Positions 45,304 to 54,612 of a stretch of 64,000 nt of DNA are shown here, in pieces (the stretch's first letter is position 1; each line of letters starts with the position of its first letter). The stretch lies in contig NZ_FWYD01000002.1 of NCBI RefSeq assembly GCF_900176485.1, forward strand, positions 186,001-250,000, read 5' to 3'. The DNA comes from Primorskyibacter flagellatus. GTDB lineage: Bacteria > Pseudomonadota > Alphaproteobacteria > Rhodobacterales > Rhodobacteraceae. A program made the translations under genes and the position numbers. Below the pieces are notes generated by a model, which was given only the letters and a program-made list of their open reading frames with translations, was not told where the DNA came from and ran no database searches.

Positions 45304-46173
45304 TCAGATGTTCTGAGAAAGCCTGGCGTGCCGGGTGACCGGCCCCTCGCCCTGTGCTTCGATGCGGGCAATCGCATCGCTCAATGGCTCGAATGCCACG
45401 GCCATATGATGCGCATTTGCATGAAGGATCGTTTCAGGATCAGCCACCCAGGCGACATGCCCTTTCCAGAACAGCAGGTCCCCGCGCCGGTAACTGTCAT
45501 CGGCTTCACCTTCGCCCAGTTCCGCCGCCTGCATGTCGCTGTCACCGGGGCACGCAATGCCGCAAGCCAGCAGGCTTATCTGCACAAGTCCCGAACAATC
45601 GATCCCGAACGCGGAATTGCCCCCCCACAGGTAGGGCGTGCCAAGAAACAGTTCAGCCACGGCAACCGGATCGTCGGGAAGCATATTGACTGGCTGAAGA
45701 TGCGCAGTCGGCACAAAGACGCGCTGACCCTCCGGATAGTTGGGGCCGCGCAAGGCGATTTCTGACCAACGACCATCTTGACCGGTGACGCTCAGCAAGC
45801 TGCCGAACGAAAGATCCATGCTCGGTTCGAACGCCTTGAAATCGGGGGTGGCCTTGGCATGGCTGCGCGCCGCGCTGACATAATGCGTGGGCGTCCACGG
45901 GGGCGATGCCAGCGCGGCGCTTTTGACATATCCGACATGCCCGTCGCGTTGCAGCCTGACAAAAGCCATGCCTTCAAAGTCGTCCAATACTAGAACCGAC
46001 TCACCCATCAACACTTCTCGGTCACGCGCGCCATCCGGTGCGTTCAGCAAGTCCAGTCGCGGAGTGCAGACCTGACGCCACGCGCCCTCGGTAAAGCGCT
46101 CTGCCGTGACTTGCCCTTGCAACGACACATGCGCCACGCGAGAGTTGCACATCAGCCGGCGGCGGTCTGTCAT
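45304..46173 (-). CDS. NlpC/P60-family peptidoglycan hydrolase with SH3 domains
   Basis: The 289-residue protein has bacterial SH3-like regions in its first 150 residues and an NlpC/P60 domain with the catalytic Cys in NSAFGIDCSGLVQISL and the His in FWKGHVAWV. Enzymes of this type cut peptide stems of peptidoglycan. No signal peptide is visible, which is common in this subgroup. Its ATG overlaps the leucyl aminopeptidase stop (ATGA). Confidence 0.9.
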   Translation of the reverse strand: MTDRRRLMCNSRVAHVSLQGQVTAERFTEGAWRQVCTPRLDLLNAPDGARDREVLMGESVLVLDDFEGMAFVRLQRDGHVGYVKSAALASPPWTPTHYVSAARSHAKATPDFKAFEPSMDLSFGSLLSVTGQDGRWSEIALRGPNYPEGQRVFVPTAHLQPVNMLPDDPVAVAELFLGTPYLWGGNSAFGIDCSGLVQISLLACGIACPGDSDMQAAELGEGEADDSYRRGDLLFWKGHVAWVADPETILHANAHHMAVAFEPLSDAIARIEAQGEGPVTRHARLSQNI

Positions 46174-47552
46174 AGATCCAGCATCTCTGGCAGAGCGTCC
46201 AGAATGGCGCGTGCGCCCTGCATGGCACCGCCTTTGGGCCGGGCAGGCGCGGCATTGGGATTCCATCCGTAAATGTCAAAATGCACGTAAGGCGCGGCTT
46301 CGACAAAGCGGCGCAGGAACAAGGCCGCGGTGATGGAGCCCGCTTGGCCGCCGGACGGCGCATTATCCAGGTCAGCTATGCCCGGTTCGATCATCGGCTC
46401 ATAGACGTCCCAGAATGGCAGTTCCCAAACCGGATCCGCAGTAGTCTTGCTAGAGGTTCGCAAAGCATTCGCAAGTCCCGGCTGGGTTGAATAAAACGGT
46501 GCCAGATCCGGCCCCACCGCCACGCGGGCAGCCCCGGTCAGCGTGGCCATGCTGATGATCAGATCGGGTGCGCCCTCATCCGCGAGCGCCAGCGCATCGG
46601 CCAGCACCAACCGGCCCTCTGCATCGGTATTGTTGATCTCGACGGTCAGCCCCTTGCGGCTGGTCAGGATGTCCTGCGGGCGAAACGCCTTCCCGTCAAT
46701 TGCGTTTTCCACAGCCGGGATCAGCACCCGCAGCCGCAGGGGCAGATCCAGCGCCATGATCATCCGGGCCAGTCCCAGCACATTGGCAGCGCCGCCCATG
46801 TCTTTCTTCATCAACCCCATCGAGGCCCCGGGTTTGAGGTTCAGCCCCCCGGTGTCAAAGCAAACCCCTTTGCCAACCAGAACCAACTGTGGGCCGCTTT
46901 GTCCCCAAGAGAAATCAATCAGTCTGGGCGCTTGCGACGCCGCGCGACCAACGGCGTGGATCATCGGAAAGTTCTGCTCCAGCAAAGCCTCGCCTACGGT
47001 GACGTCGCACTGCGCGCCGAACTCGTCGGCCAATCCACGCGCCGCGGCTTCAAGAGCTTCCGGCCCCATATCGGCAGCGGGTGTGTTGATCAGATCGCGG
47101 GTAAACGCCTCGGCAGCGGCCAGAACCTCTACCCGTCTTGCATCGACACCGTCCGGGGCAATCAGCCGCGCCTTGGCAGGTGTTTGCGTCTTGTAGCGGT
47201 CAAAGACGTACCCGGCGAGCAACCATCCCAAAGCCTCTTCCTCGGCGTGATCGTCCGGCAGTCCCGCTACGATCCGGTAGGTGGCATTGCCAAGCGCGGG
47301 AACTGCGGCGGCCAGCGCATACCGACCCCGCTGCCGCTGTGCCTGTGTGCCATACCCGGCCAAGGCCGCCACCGGCGCGCCGTCCGGACCGGGGATCACA
47401 AGCGCCTGCCCGATTGCCCCGGCAAAGCTGCTGGCCTCCACCCAGGCGCGGGTCCTCACATCCTGCGTCTCGATCCAAACAGGCACTTCCTCCGGCACCA
47501 ACAAGGTAAGGGGCAACGCCTTGGCGCTATGGTCAGCGAAACTCGGCTTCAT
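46170..47552 (-). CDS. M17-family leucyl aminopeptidase
   Basis: This 460-residue metallopeptidase has VGKGVCFDTGGLNLKPGASM, MKKDMGGAANVLG and the signature NNTDAEGRLVLADAL, which carry the zinc ligands and catalytic residues of the M17 family. It removes N-terminal residues from peptides. The start at 47552 has GGAAAG upstream. The coupled NlpC/P60 gene suggests a shared role in murein peptide recycling (inference). Confidence 0.93.
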   Translation of the reverse strand: MKPSFADHSAKALPLTLLVPEEVPVWIETQDVRTRAWVEASSFAGAIGQALVIPGPDGAPVAALAGYGTQAQRQRGRYALAAAVPALGNATYRIVAGLPDDHAEEEALGWLLAGYVFDRYKTQTPAKARLIAPDGVDARRVEVLAAAEAFTRDLINTPAADMGPEALEAAARGLADEFGAQCDVTVGEALLEQNFPMIHAVGRAASQAPRLIDFSWGQSGPQLVLVGKGVCFDTGGLNLKPGASMGLMKKDMGGAANVLGLARMIMALDLPLRLRVLIPAVENAIDGKAFRPQDILTSRKGLTVEINNTDAEGRLVLADALALADEGAPDLIISMATLTGAARVAVGPDLAPFYSTQPGLANALRTSSKTTADPVWELPFWDVYEPMIEPGIADLDNAPSGGQAGSITAALFLRRFVEAAPYVHFDIYGWNPNAAPARPKGGAMQGARAILDALPEMLDL

Positions 47553-47619
47553 GGGTCGGATCTTTCCTGATGCGGCGGTTTGGCGACAAAGTACCTGCGC
47601 ACACCCCGCCTGCAAGGGG

Positions 47620-48000
47620 TCAGATCGAAATATCCCGAAGATCCCAGATTGCGGTCAAGGATCGCTCCCCCACCCGCAGAAACCGGTTCAGTACCGCAGA
47701 CAAGGCGACATGATCGCCATCATCAATGCAGTGCGTCACATCCCTTGCGGTCGTTGACAGTCCGCTCAGCCCGATCTGGTCCGCAATCGACACCAGAGAC
47801 CGCGCATTCTTACGCAGATCTTCCAACTCCCCATCGCCAAATTGCCGAACTGCCTTGTTCATCCGCAACGCGATCTCTTCCATCGCCCGGCAGACCACAT
47901 CTTCGGCCCCCGAAACACCAAGCTGCGAATACAGCCCGTCCAATTGTTCCGATTCCATCCGAACTGGTTCGGAATATGCAAGCAAAGTCACCCGTTCCAC
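47620..48000 (-). CDS. conserved hypothetical helical protein
   Basis: The 126-residue protein is mainly helical and acidic (AEDVVCRAMEEIALRMNKAV, LEDLRKNARSLVSIADQIG). The arrangement recalls an Hpt-like bundle, but the phospho-acceptor histidine context is absent. The chosen start is a GTG with AGAAGGG upstream; an ATG at 47958 is the alternative. It is divergent from the carbonic anhydrase gene. I do not recognise the family. Confidence 0.7.
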   Translation of the reverse strand: MERVTLLAYSEPVRMESEQLDGLYSQLGVSGAEDVVCRAMEEIALRMNKAVRQFGDGELEDLRKNARSLVSIADQIGLSGLSTTARDVTHCIDDGDHVALSAVLNRFLRVGERSLTAIWDLRDISI

Positions 48001-48147
48001 AAAATCACCCTTCTAACTTTAACCCCCACGGCACGCGCAGCTTGCGTCGGAGGCGTTCTCAAAAGGTTGAGGCGAAAGTCATTTTCCTCTCGAATTCGAG
48101 ACGAAATGCAATTATCCCTGCGTCGAAATAATCTCGGAGAGACGGGC

Positions 48148-48798
48148 ATGGAACACGCCAAACCTTTGCCAAGCTATCTTGTACAGCGCTACCAGGGCTG
48201 GAAGGCAACGACCTATACCGAGAACCGTGCCTGGTACAAACGTCTGGCGACCGACGGGCAGCGCCCACGCGCGATGGTGATTTCCTGCTGTGACAGCCGC
48301 GTGCATGTGACGTCGATTTTCGGGGCGGATCAGGGTGAATTTTTCATCCACCGCAATATCGCCAACCTGGTGCCTCCCTATGAACCCGATGGCGACCACC
48401 ACGGCACCTCTGCAACCGTGGAATATGCCGTGACCGCGCTGAAGGTGGCGCATCTGATCGTGCTTGGGCATTCCAATTGCGGCGGCGTGCAAGGCTGCAT
48501 GAGCATGTGCAGCGGCGAGGCCCCCGAACTGGAAGAAAAATCCAGCTTTGTCGGACGCTGGATGGACATCCTGCGCCCCGGCTATGACCGGGTCAAAGAC
48601 GAGAGCAACGCAGAATTGCGTCTGCAAATGCTTGAGAAAGAGGCGGTCATCGTCTCGCTTGAGAATCTGATGACTTTTCCTTTCGTGCGCGAAGCAGTCG
48701 AGCAGGGAAGCCTGTCCCTGCACGGGCTATGGACTGAAATCGGCGAGGGCGGGCTGGAATATCTCTGCCCGTCCGACCGTAGTTTCCAACCGGTCTAG
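48148..48798 (+). CDS. beta-class carbonic anhydrase
   Basis: Carbonic anhydrase interconverts CO2 and bicarbonate. This 216-residue beta-class enzyme has the zinc ligands in SCCDSRVHV (Cys at about 47, Asp-Arg dyad) and in LGHSNCGGVQG (His and Cys). GGAGAG precedes the ATG at 48148. Its 3' end overlaps the convergent hypothetical gene by four bases. Confidence 0.94.
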   Translation: MEHAKPLPSYLVQRYQGWKATTYTENRAWYKRLATDGQRPRAMVISCCDSRVHVTSIFGADQGEFFIHRNIANLVPPYEPDGDHHGTSATVEYAVTALKVAHLIVLGHSNCGGVQGCMSMCSGEAPELEEKSSFVGRWMDILRPGYDRVKDESNAELRLQMLEKEAVIVSLENLMTFPFVREAVEQGSLSLHGLWTEIGEGGLEYLCPSDRSFQPV

Positions 48799-49100
48799 GC
48801 GCTCAATTCGCCCGATGTACCACCCCGGTGCACCGCAACGCACGGCCGACCAAACCGCTCGACAAGCGAACGCAGCGGCGTACCAATATGCTGGCCGGTA
48901 CACATCACCCGGTTGGTGTCCGATTCCACGATGACCATGTGGCCCTCCTGAAACGCGAGCGAATAGCCCCGCTGTGTCAGGGTGCCGCGCAGGTGGTGCC
49001 AATCTTTCGCCTGTTCGAGAATGGGGCAAAGGAATGACCGCAAAAGCGAGACAGTCTCGCTATCTGGTTGAGTGGGAAGATGACTTTCAAATTGGGACAT
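48795..49100 (-). CDS. conserved hypothetical protein (101 residues)
   Basis: The 101-residue product (LLRSFLCPILEQAKDWHHLR, FQEGHMVIVESDTNRVMCTG, GTPLRSLVERFGRPCVAVHR) has no signal peptide or membrane segment. I do not recognise it. The ATG at 49100 is preferred because a good promoter lies about 55 bases upstream and the longer frame runs into AT-rich non-coding sequence. Confidence 0.7.
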   Translation of the reverse strand: MSQFESHLPTQPDSETVSLLRSFLCPILEQAKDWHHLRGTLTQRGYSLAFQEGHMVIVESDTNRVMCTGQHIGTPLRSLVERFGRPCVAVHRGGTSGELSA

Positions 49101-49154
49101 AGGCTTACTCACAATCTGCCAAGCTATAGTTAAACAACACGCAATAAGTTTCAT

Positions 49155-49183
49155 AATATACAAGTCGTCGGCATTCCTGACAA
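49155..49183 (-). promoter_or_regulatory. sigma-70 promoter in an AT-rich patch
   Basis: On the minus strand TTGTCA (49183-49178), a 17-base spacer and TATATT (49160-49155) form a good promoter for the 101-residue hypothetical gene, with a 5' leader near 48 bases. Confidence 0.6.
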
Positions 49184-49301
49184 AGACGTAACGTAAATGT
49201 GGTAAATTTGACGAATTTAATGGCCGCAACGACACGAATTACAACCAAAGCGGGCGCCCGCGGTCACGGACGCCCTCATAGCAATACGGATGAAAGGCGA
49301 C

Positions 49302-50324
49302 TCAGCCCTTCTTGAGGACCTCGCGACCCAGCAATTCGGCGATCTGCACCGCGTTCAATGCAGCGCCCTTGCGCAGGTTGTCGGACACGCACCAGAGGTT
49401 CAGGCCGTTGTCGATGGTCGAATCCTGCCGAATGCGGCTGATAAACGTGGCATAGTCGCCCACGCACTCCACCGGCGTGACGTAGCCGCCGTCTTCACGC
49501 TTGTCGATCACCATGATGCCGGGCGCTTCGCGCAGAATATCGCGGGCCTCGTCTTCATCAAGGAAGTCCTCGAACTCGATATTGATCGCCTCGGCATGGC
49601 CGACAAAGACAGGTACGCGGACGCAGGTTGCCGTGACCTTGATCGACGGATCAATGATCTTCTTGGTCTCAGCGACCATCTTCCATTCTTCCTTGGTGGA
49701 CCCGTCGTCCAGGAAAACGTCGATGTGCGGGATCACGTTGAAGGCGATCTGCTTGGTGAATTTTTTGGCCGGCTTGTCATCGACCGGATTAAAGATGCTC
49801 TTGGTCTGATCCCAAAGCTCGTCCATGCCATCCTTGCCCGCGCCCGACACCGACTGATAAGTCGACACCACCACGCGCTTGATCCTTGCGCGCTCATGCA
49901 GGGGCTTGAGCGCCACAACCATCTGCGCGGTCGAGCAGTTCGGGTTGGCGATGATGTTCTTCTTGGCATAATCGTGGATGGCTTGCGGGTTCACTTCAGG
50001 CACGATCAGCGGAATATCGCGATCATACCGATAAAGTGACGAGTTATCGATCACGACGCAGCCTGCCTTGGCAGCGAGCGGCGCATATTTCTGGGTCGCT
50101 TCGGAACCGACAGCGAACAACGCCATGTCCCAGCCCGTAAAATCAAAGGCATCGAGATCCTGCGTCTTGAGCGTGCGCTCGCCAAAGCTGACCTCTGTGC
50201 CCAGCGATCTGCGGCTGGCCAGAACGGCGATCTCATCAACAGGGAACTGGCGTTCTTCCAGTATGTTCAGCATCTCGCGGCCCACGTTCCCGGTGGCGCC
50301 AACGACTACGATCTTGTAGCCCAT
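49302..50324 (-). CDS. asd: aspartate-semialdehyde dehydrogenase
   Basis: Asd reduces aspartyl phosphate to the semialdehyde, feeding lysine, threonine, methionine and peptidoglycan synthesis. This 340-residue enzyme has the NADP motif VVVGATGNVGREML, the catalytic cysteine in NPNCSTAQM (residue 130) and VSTYQSVSGAGKDGM. GGAG precedes the ATG at 50324; the longer frame upstream is not conserved. Confidence 0.96.
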   Translation of the reverse strand: MGYKIVVVGATGNVGREMLNILEERQFPVDEIAVLASRRSLGTEVSFGERTLKTQDLDAFDFTGWDMALFAVGSEATQKYAPLAAKAGCVVIDNSSLYRYDRDIPLIVPEVNPQAIHDYAKKNIIANPNCSTAQMVVALKPLHERARIKRVVVSTYQSVSGAGKDGMDELWDQTKSIFNPVDDKPAKKFTKQIAFNVIPHIDVFLDDGSTKEEWKMVAETKKIIDPSIKVTATCVRVPVFVGHAEAINIEFEDFLDEDEARDILREAPGIMVIDKREDGGYVTPVECVGDYATFISRIRQDSTIDNGLNLWCVSDNLRKGAALNAVQIAELLGREVLKKG

Positions 50325-50792
50325 GAGGCTCTCCTTTCGGTTTTTCGACGAACTGGCAGTGCCGGTCCGGATCGGCCGGGTCATATCGCACAGGCAAGAT
50401 GGGTGAAAGGCCCAATTCCCGCCTGACGTGCAGCCGATCTGTCCGGTGTCGTTGCGCTCAACCCTAGAACGACCACGTTTGTTGTCAGACGGCGTTATTC
50501 TTCACGTCTCTGGGGTGCCACGAAAACGGGCAATGAACCGGCTATGTCGCGCAACTTCCCAAAAGTTCTTTCGGATGATGTGATGACGACATTTGATTGA
50601 AGGCGCTTGAAACGGCACGAATATCAACAATATCGGTGGATTATCGCCTGTTTTTGCAGTCGCAGAAAATGAATACTTGTCTAACATTCCGGCAGGGGCT
50701 TAGAAGTGTCCGTGTTTCTCAGTTCGGGCGGGATTGACATCGGTGCCTAGGATAAGCTTTACAATTTTAACGCGACAGGTACATGACCGCAT
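50325..50792. other. 468-base divergent region, nothing definite
   Basis: The region separates asd from the divergent polysaccharide gene. I find no gene. TTGACA at 50734-50739 has no well-spaced -10 (best candidate TACAAT at a 20-base spacing), so I do not call a promoter. Confidence 0.5.
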
Positions 50793-52709
50793 ATGACTGT
50801 TGGTGGAATGTTTAGAAGGGTTGGGCCAGTGTTTTACTACTTGGCGACCACATTGACGCGCCTTCAGAAGAGAGCCATTTTCGTAATTCTCGACATTCTG
50901 ATGATTCCGCTGGCATTGTTTGCCGCCCTCTTGCTCAACGGCTCCACCGAAGTACAACTTTCTCTTCTGACGAACCTGGTGCCCTTGATGGGCGCGATGG
51001 CAGTGCTTGGCACCGGGGTTTCGATCTACCTGTCCATTCCGCGAATAAAGCTGAATGCCTACGAAACGCGCGGCATTATCCGAACAGCACTGCACGGTAC
51101 AGCGCTGGGGATTATCGGTGCGGTTGTGAACATGCTGTTCACGCCCTCCATTCCCGGCGAGGTGTTCTTCATTTTCTCGCTGTTCTACCTGGTGGCAAGC
51201 GCCAGCTGGCGTATCGCTTTGCGGCAATTCTTGCTGAATTACGTCTACCGCAAGGGTCAACGACGGATGCGCGTGCTGGTTTATGGCGCGGGACGCACAG
51301 GTCAGCAGCTTGTCGCAGCTTTGCGAACAGACGACGCGATCTTGCCGGTTGTCTTCGTGGACGACAACCCAACATTGCAAACCAATGTGGTCGCGGGGCT
51401 TCAAGTCCACGCACCAAGCCAAATCAAGGAGCTGATCACCCGTTTGGCCATTGATCGGGTGGTTTTGGCGATGCCGTCCTTGCCACAGGCGCGTCAGTCG
51501 CGCATCGCCTTGGATCTTCGTGAACTGGGCTGCGAGGTCCACGCGTTGCCCTCCTTCGCCGAGCTGGTCGGCCAAGGCGAGATGAGCAAGCAGGTAACGC
51601 CGGTTTCACTGGACGATCTCCTTGGACGCAATCGGCTGGAGACAGAATTGCCAGGCGTCAGCCACGCCTATTCCGACCGCCGCATTCTGATCACCGGTGC
51701 CGGCGGGTCCATTGGGTCAGAACTGTGCCGACAGCTGATCGCCTGCCGTCCGCATTGTATCGTGTTGCTGGATCATTCAGAGTTGGCGCTTTACAACATC
51801 GAAAAGGAAATGCGGGATCTGGCGGGCGATCTCACACTTGTGCCGGTGCTTGGCAGCATATGTGATGACGACACCGTGCGTCAGGTCTTGACCAAATACA
51901 AAATCGACGTCGTGCTGCACGCGGCGGCCTACAAGCATCTTCCGCTGGTCGAATGCAATGCGATCGCAGGCCTGCGCAACAACGTGATCGGCACGAAAGT
52001 CATCGCCGACGCTGCGCGCGACGTCGGTGTGGAGCGGTTCATCCTTGTGTCGTCCGACAAAGCCGTGCGGCCAACAAATGTCATGGGCGCGTCGAAACGG
52101 CTGGCCGAGCTGGTGGTGCAGGATCTTGCAACACGATCTGCGAATACGCGTTTTTCCATGGTTCGCTTTGGCAATGTTCTTGGCTCTTCCGGGTCTGTCA
52201 TACCATTGTTCGAAGAACAGATCGGACGCGGTGGTCCCGTGACGCTGACGCACGGGTCTGTGACCCGCTACTTCATGACCATCGCAGAGGCTGCGCGTCT
52301 GGTCCTGCTCGCCGGGTCATTTGCACGCGGTGGCGATGTCTTCGTGCTCGATATGGGGGACCCTGTGCCGATCCACAAACTGGCGCGCCAGATGATCGAA
52401 GGGGCCGGTCACACCGTGCGCGACGCCGCGCATCCGGATGGCGAGATCGAAATCATGATCACTGGACTGCGTCCGGGCGAAAAGCTGCATGAAGAGTTGC
52501 TGATCTCTCCTGACATGCTGACCACGCCACACAACAAGATCCTGCGCGCTCAGGAAAGCTATCTGTCGGAAATCGAAATGGCAAACGCCATGAAGGACCT
52601 GCGCCGCGCCATCGACAGCCTGGATGAAGACGCCGCCAAAGCGGTGATCGCGCGCTGGGTGGAACGCTCTGCCGACGAAGATCGCATCGAGGACGCGCAG
52701 ATCAGTTGA
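50793..52709 (+). CDS. membrane-anchored nucleotide-sugar 4,6-dehydratase (CapD/PglF/WbpM type)
   Basis: The 638-residue protein has four membrane segments in its first 140 residues. A first Rossmann-like domain follows (RVLVYGAGRTGQQLVAAL at 160-177), then an extended SDR domain starting at RILITGAGGSIGSELCRQL (297-315). The catalytic region reads SSDKAVRPTNVMGASKR, the variant used by 4,6-dehydratases of this family. It probably acts on a UDP-N-acetyl sugar for surface glycan synthesis. The start could also be the ATG at 50808. Confidence 0.92.
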   Translation: MTVGGMFRRVGPVFYYLATTLTRLQKRAIFVILDILMIPLALFAALLLNGSTEVQLSLLTNLVPLMGAMAVLGTGVSIYLSIPRIKLNAYETRGIIRTALHGTALGIIGAVVNMLFTPSIPGEVFFIFSLFYLVASASWRIALRQFLLNYVYRKGQRRMRVLVYGAGRTGQQLVAALRTDDAILPVVFVDDNPTLQTNVVAGLQVHAPSQIKELITRLAIDRVVLAMPSLPQARQSRIALDLRELGCEVHALPSFAELVGQGEMSKQVTPVSLDDLLGRNRLETELPGVSHAYSDRRILITGAGGSIGSELCRQLIACRPHCIVLLDHSELALYNIEKEMRDLAGDLTLVPVLGSICDDDTVRQVLTKYKIDVVLHAAAYKHLPLVECNAIAGLRNNVIGTKVIADAARDVGVERFILVSSDKAVRPTNVMGASKRLAELVVQDLATRSANTRFSMVRFGNVLGSSGSVIPLFEEQIGRGGPVTLTHGSVTRYFMTIAEAARLVLLAGSFARGGDVFVLDMGDPVPIHKLARQMIEGAGHTVRDAAHPDGEIEIMITGLRPGEKLHEELLISPDMLTTPHNKILRAQESYLSEIEMANAMKDLRRAIDSLDEDAAKAVIARWVERSADEDRIEDAQIS

Positions 52710-52733
52710 TATAAATAGCGTTTCTGTATCAAC

Positions 52734-52757
52734 CAGGCCTCACAATCGGGGGGCCTG
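52734..52757 (+). terminator. weak candidate terminator after the dehydratase gene
   Basis: CAGGCC (52734-52739) pairs with GGCCTG (52752-52757) and is followed by TTGCATTTT. The stem is short and the loop long, so confidence is low. Confidence 0.35.
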
Positions 52758-52866
52758 TTGCATTTTAACGATGCTTCACAACTTTGCCGGAATTTCGCCC
52801 GAACACGACACCCTCCCTGCGCCACGCTGACTGCTCGTAGAAGTACGTTGTAGGTGGGTGGCTAAA

Positions 52867-54357
52867 ATGAAGCTCGGGTTTGAAAAGGTGATGGCCTTCG
52901 GGTCAGCACACCAGATGGCATTGGTTTCCGCCTTCGAAGTGTTTGAAAACGCCGGTAGGACGTGGCTTTACGCCGCCTCATCTGCCACCGGCACAACAAC
53001 TGTGTTCGAACTGCGTGAGGGACAAGGCGCGGTGCGGCGCGGTGATACGGTCATCAATGGTCTGGGGCAGACATTTGCCACCAGCGACATGACGATCATT
53101 TCACATGGGAACCAGACCAGTATGCTGTCTGTCGCCAATAACGGGGCGCGCGTCGATCTTCAGGCACTCAGCCCGACGGCGCAGATGTCTTCGGCGGGGG
53201 TATTACGTCTGCCGGAAAACGTGTCCGAGATCAGCCGCATCACCGCCTTCGATATCGGTGCGCGCCAGTTTTTTGCAACTGCCGCGCATGACGATAATGG
53301 CATTCAGCTGTGGGAAGTCGCAAAGAGCGGCACTGTTTTGCACCGGTCCACCCATACGGATACCCCCAAATCCACAGCCAAGGATGTGGTCGATCTGCTG
53401 CCGGTAACCGCTGGCGGCGACACCTTTCTCATCTCGGCTTCGGTTTCTGATAACGGGCTGTCCAGCTACAGCGTCGCCGGGAACGGGGTCAGCCGCTTCG
53501 TCGATACGCTGGGTGTCAAAGACGGGCTTTGGGTCACTGGCATAGATTCAATCGCCAGCGTCAGCGTGGGAGGTCAAACCTTCGTCATCACCGCGTCCAC
53601 GACCAGCAACTCCCTGACATCGGTCCGGCTGAACGACATGGGCGTGTTTTTTATCGCCGACCACATGATCGACACCCCCCTCACCCGTTTCGCCGATGCG
53701 GACGCGCTGGCCAGTTTCGAGGTCGGGCAGCGCGGCTTTGTGCTGGCGGGAGGTTCTGATGATGGTATCAGCCTGTTGGAGGTCCTGCCGGGCGGAGAGT
53801 TGTTTCACCATCACGCGTTGGAAAACCACAATGGCTGGACGATCGAAAATGTTACGGCTATCGGCACCGCTCAGGTTGGCAACGACCAGCAGATCTTTGT
53901 CGCGGGGGCCGGGAGCGAAGGCATCACTCAACTGACGCTGGATCGGTCCGAAATTGGCGGCCGGTATATCGGCACCGATGGCCGCGACATGATCACTGGT
54001 TCCGCACGCGACGATTTGCTGATCGGCAACGGTGGCATGGATTGGCTTGATGGCGGTGCGGGTGATGACGTGCTGATCGCCGGAACCGGCGAAGACCGTC
54101 TGACAGGCGGCGCAGGCGCGGATACGTTTGTTCTGACGCGCGACGGCGTGCGGAATACCATCACGGATTTCGAACACGGTCGCGACATTATCAATCTGGA
54201 TGACTGGGGCATGATATACGACATATCGGATCTGTTCCTGCGCGAACGGCCCTATGGCGTCGATATCCATTGGCAGAATCAGCATTTACGCGTGCAAAGC
54301 ATGGACGGCCAGCCCATCGATCCGGATACATGGGTCGACAGTGATTTCATTTTCTGA
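52867..54357 (+). CDS. RTX calcium-binding protein with propeller-like repeats
   Basis: The first 360 or so of 496 residues show repeated blocks of about 50-60 residues of the type FxITAS...NxLTSxxL (for example GQTFVITASTTSNSLTSVRL and GQRGFVLAGGSDDGISLLEV), suggesting a beta-propeller. The C-terminal part has RTX nonapeptides (DDLLIGNGGMDWLDGGAGDD) and a short tail ending in aspartate- and phenylalanine-rich sequence, usual for type I secretion. The ATG at 52867 has AGGTGGG eight bases upstream; a GTG at 52858 is the alternative. Confidence 0.82.
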   Translation: MKLGFEKVMAFGSAHQMALVSAFEVFENAGRTWLYAASSATGTTTVFELREGQGAVRRGDTVINGLGQTFATSDMTIISHGNQTSMLSVANNGARVDLQALSPTAQMSSAGVLRLPENVSEISRITAFDIGARQFFATAAHDDNGIQLWEVAKSGTVLHRSTHTDTPKSTAKDVVDLLPVTAGGDTFLISASVSDNGLSSYSVAGNGVSRFVDTLGVKDGLWVTGIDSIASVSVGGQTFVITASTTSNSLTSVRLNDMGVFFIADHMIDTPLTRFADADALASFEVGQRGFVLAGGSDDGISLLEVLPGGELFHHHALENHNGWTIENVTAIGTAQVGNDQQIFVAGAGSEGITQLTLDRSEIGGRYIGTDGRDMITGSARDDLLIGNGGMDWLDGGAGDDVLIAGTGEDRLTGGAGADTFVLTRDGVRNTITDFEHGRDIINLDDWGMIYDISDLFLRERPYGVDIHWQNQHLRVQSMDGQPIDPDTWVDSDFIF

Positions 54358-54612
54358 CGCCAACATCTTGGGCGAAACACAAGGCCTGCCATACTCGTCC
54401 ATCAGGTCAAACACATTCCGTCGATCTGTAGGTTGATCTCGTCCTGATCTTCGCCGCCCACAAGAATCCCACGATCTGACCGGTTGGCGTGAAGGGAACT
54501 TGGGGCTCAGGTCAATACTTAGCAACAACGTCACGAAAGCAGCCGTTGGCAGGCCATATTATAGGTGCAGCTGTTTACGCGCTTAGGATGCATTATTCCA
54601 ACGGGCGATCGT

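Noticed and set aside
50734-50765. Promoter for the polysaccharide dehydratase gene starting at TTGACA
   Set aside because: The best -10 (TACAAT) is 20 bases away and the 17-base position reads CTTTAC, so spacing is poor.
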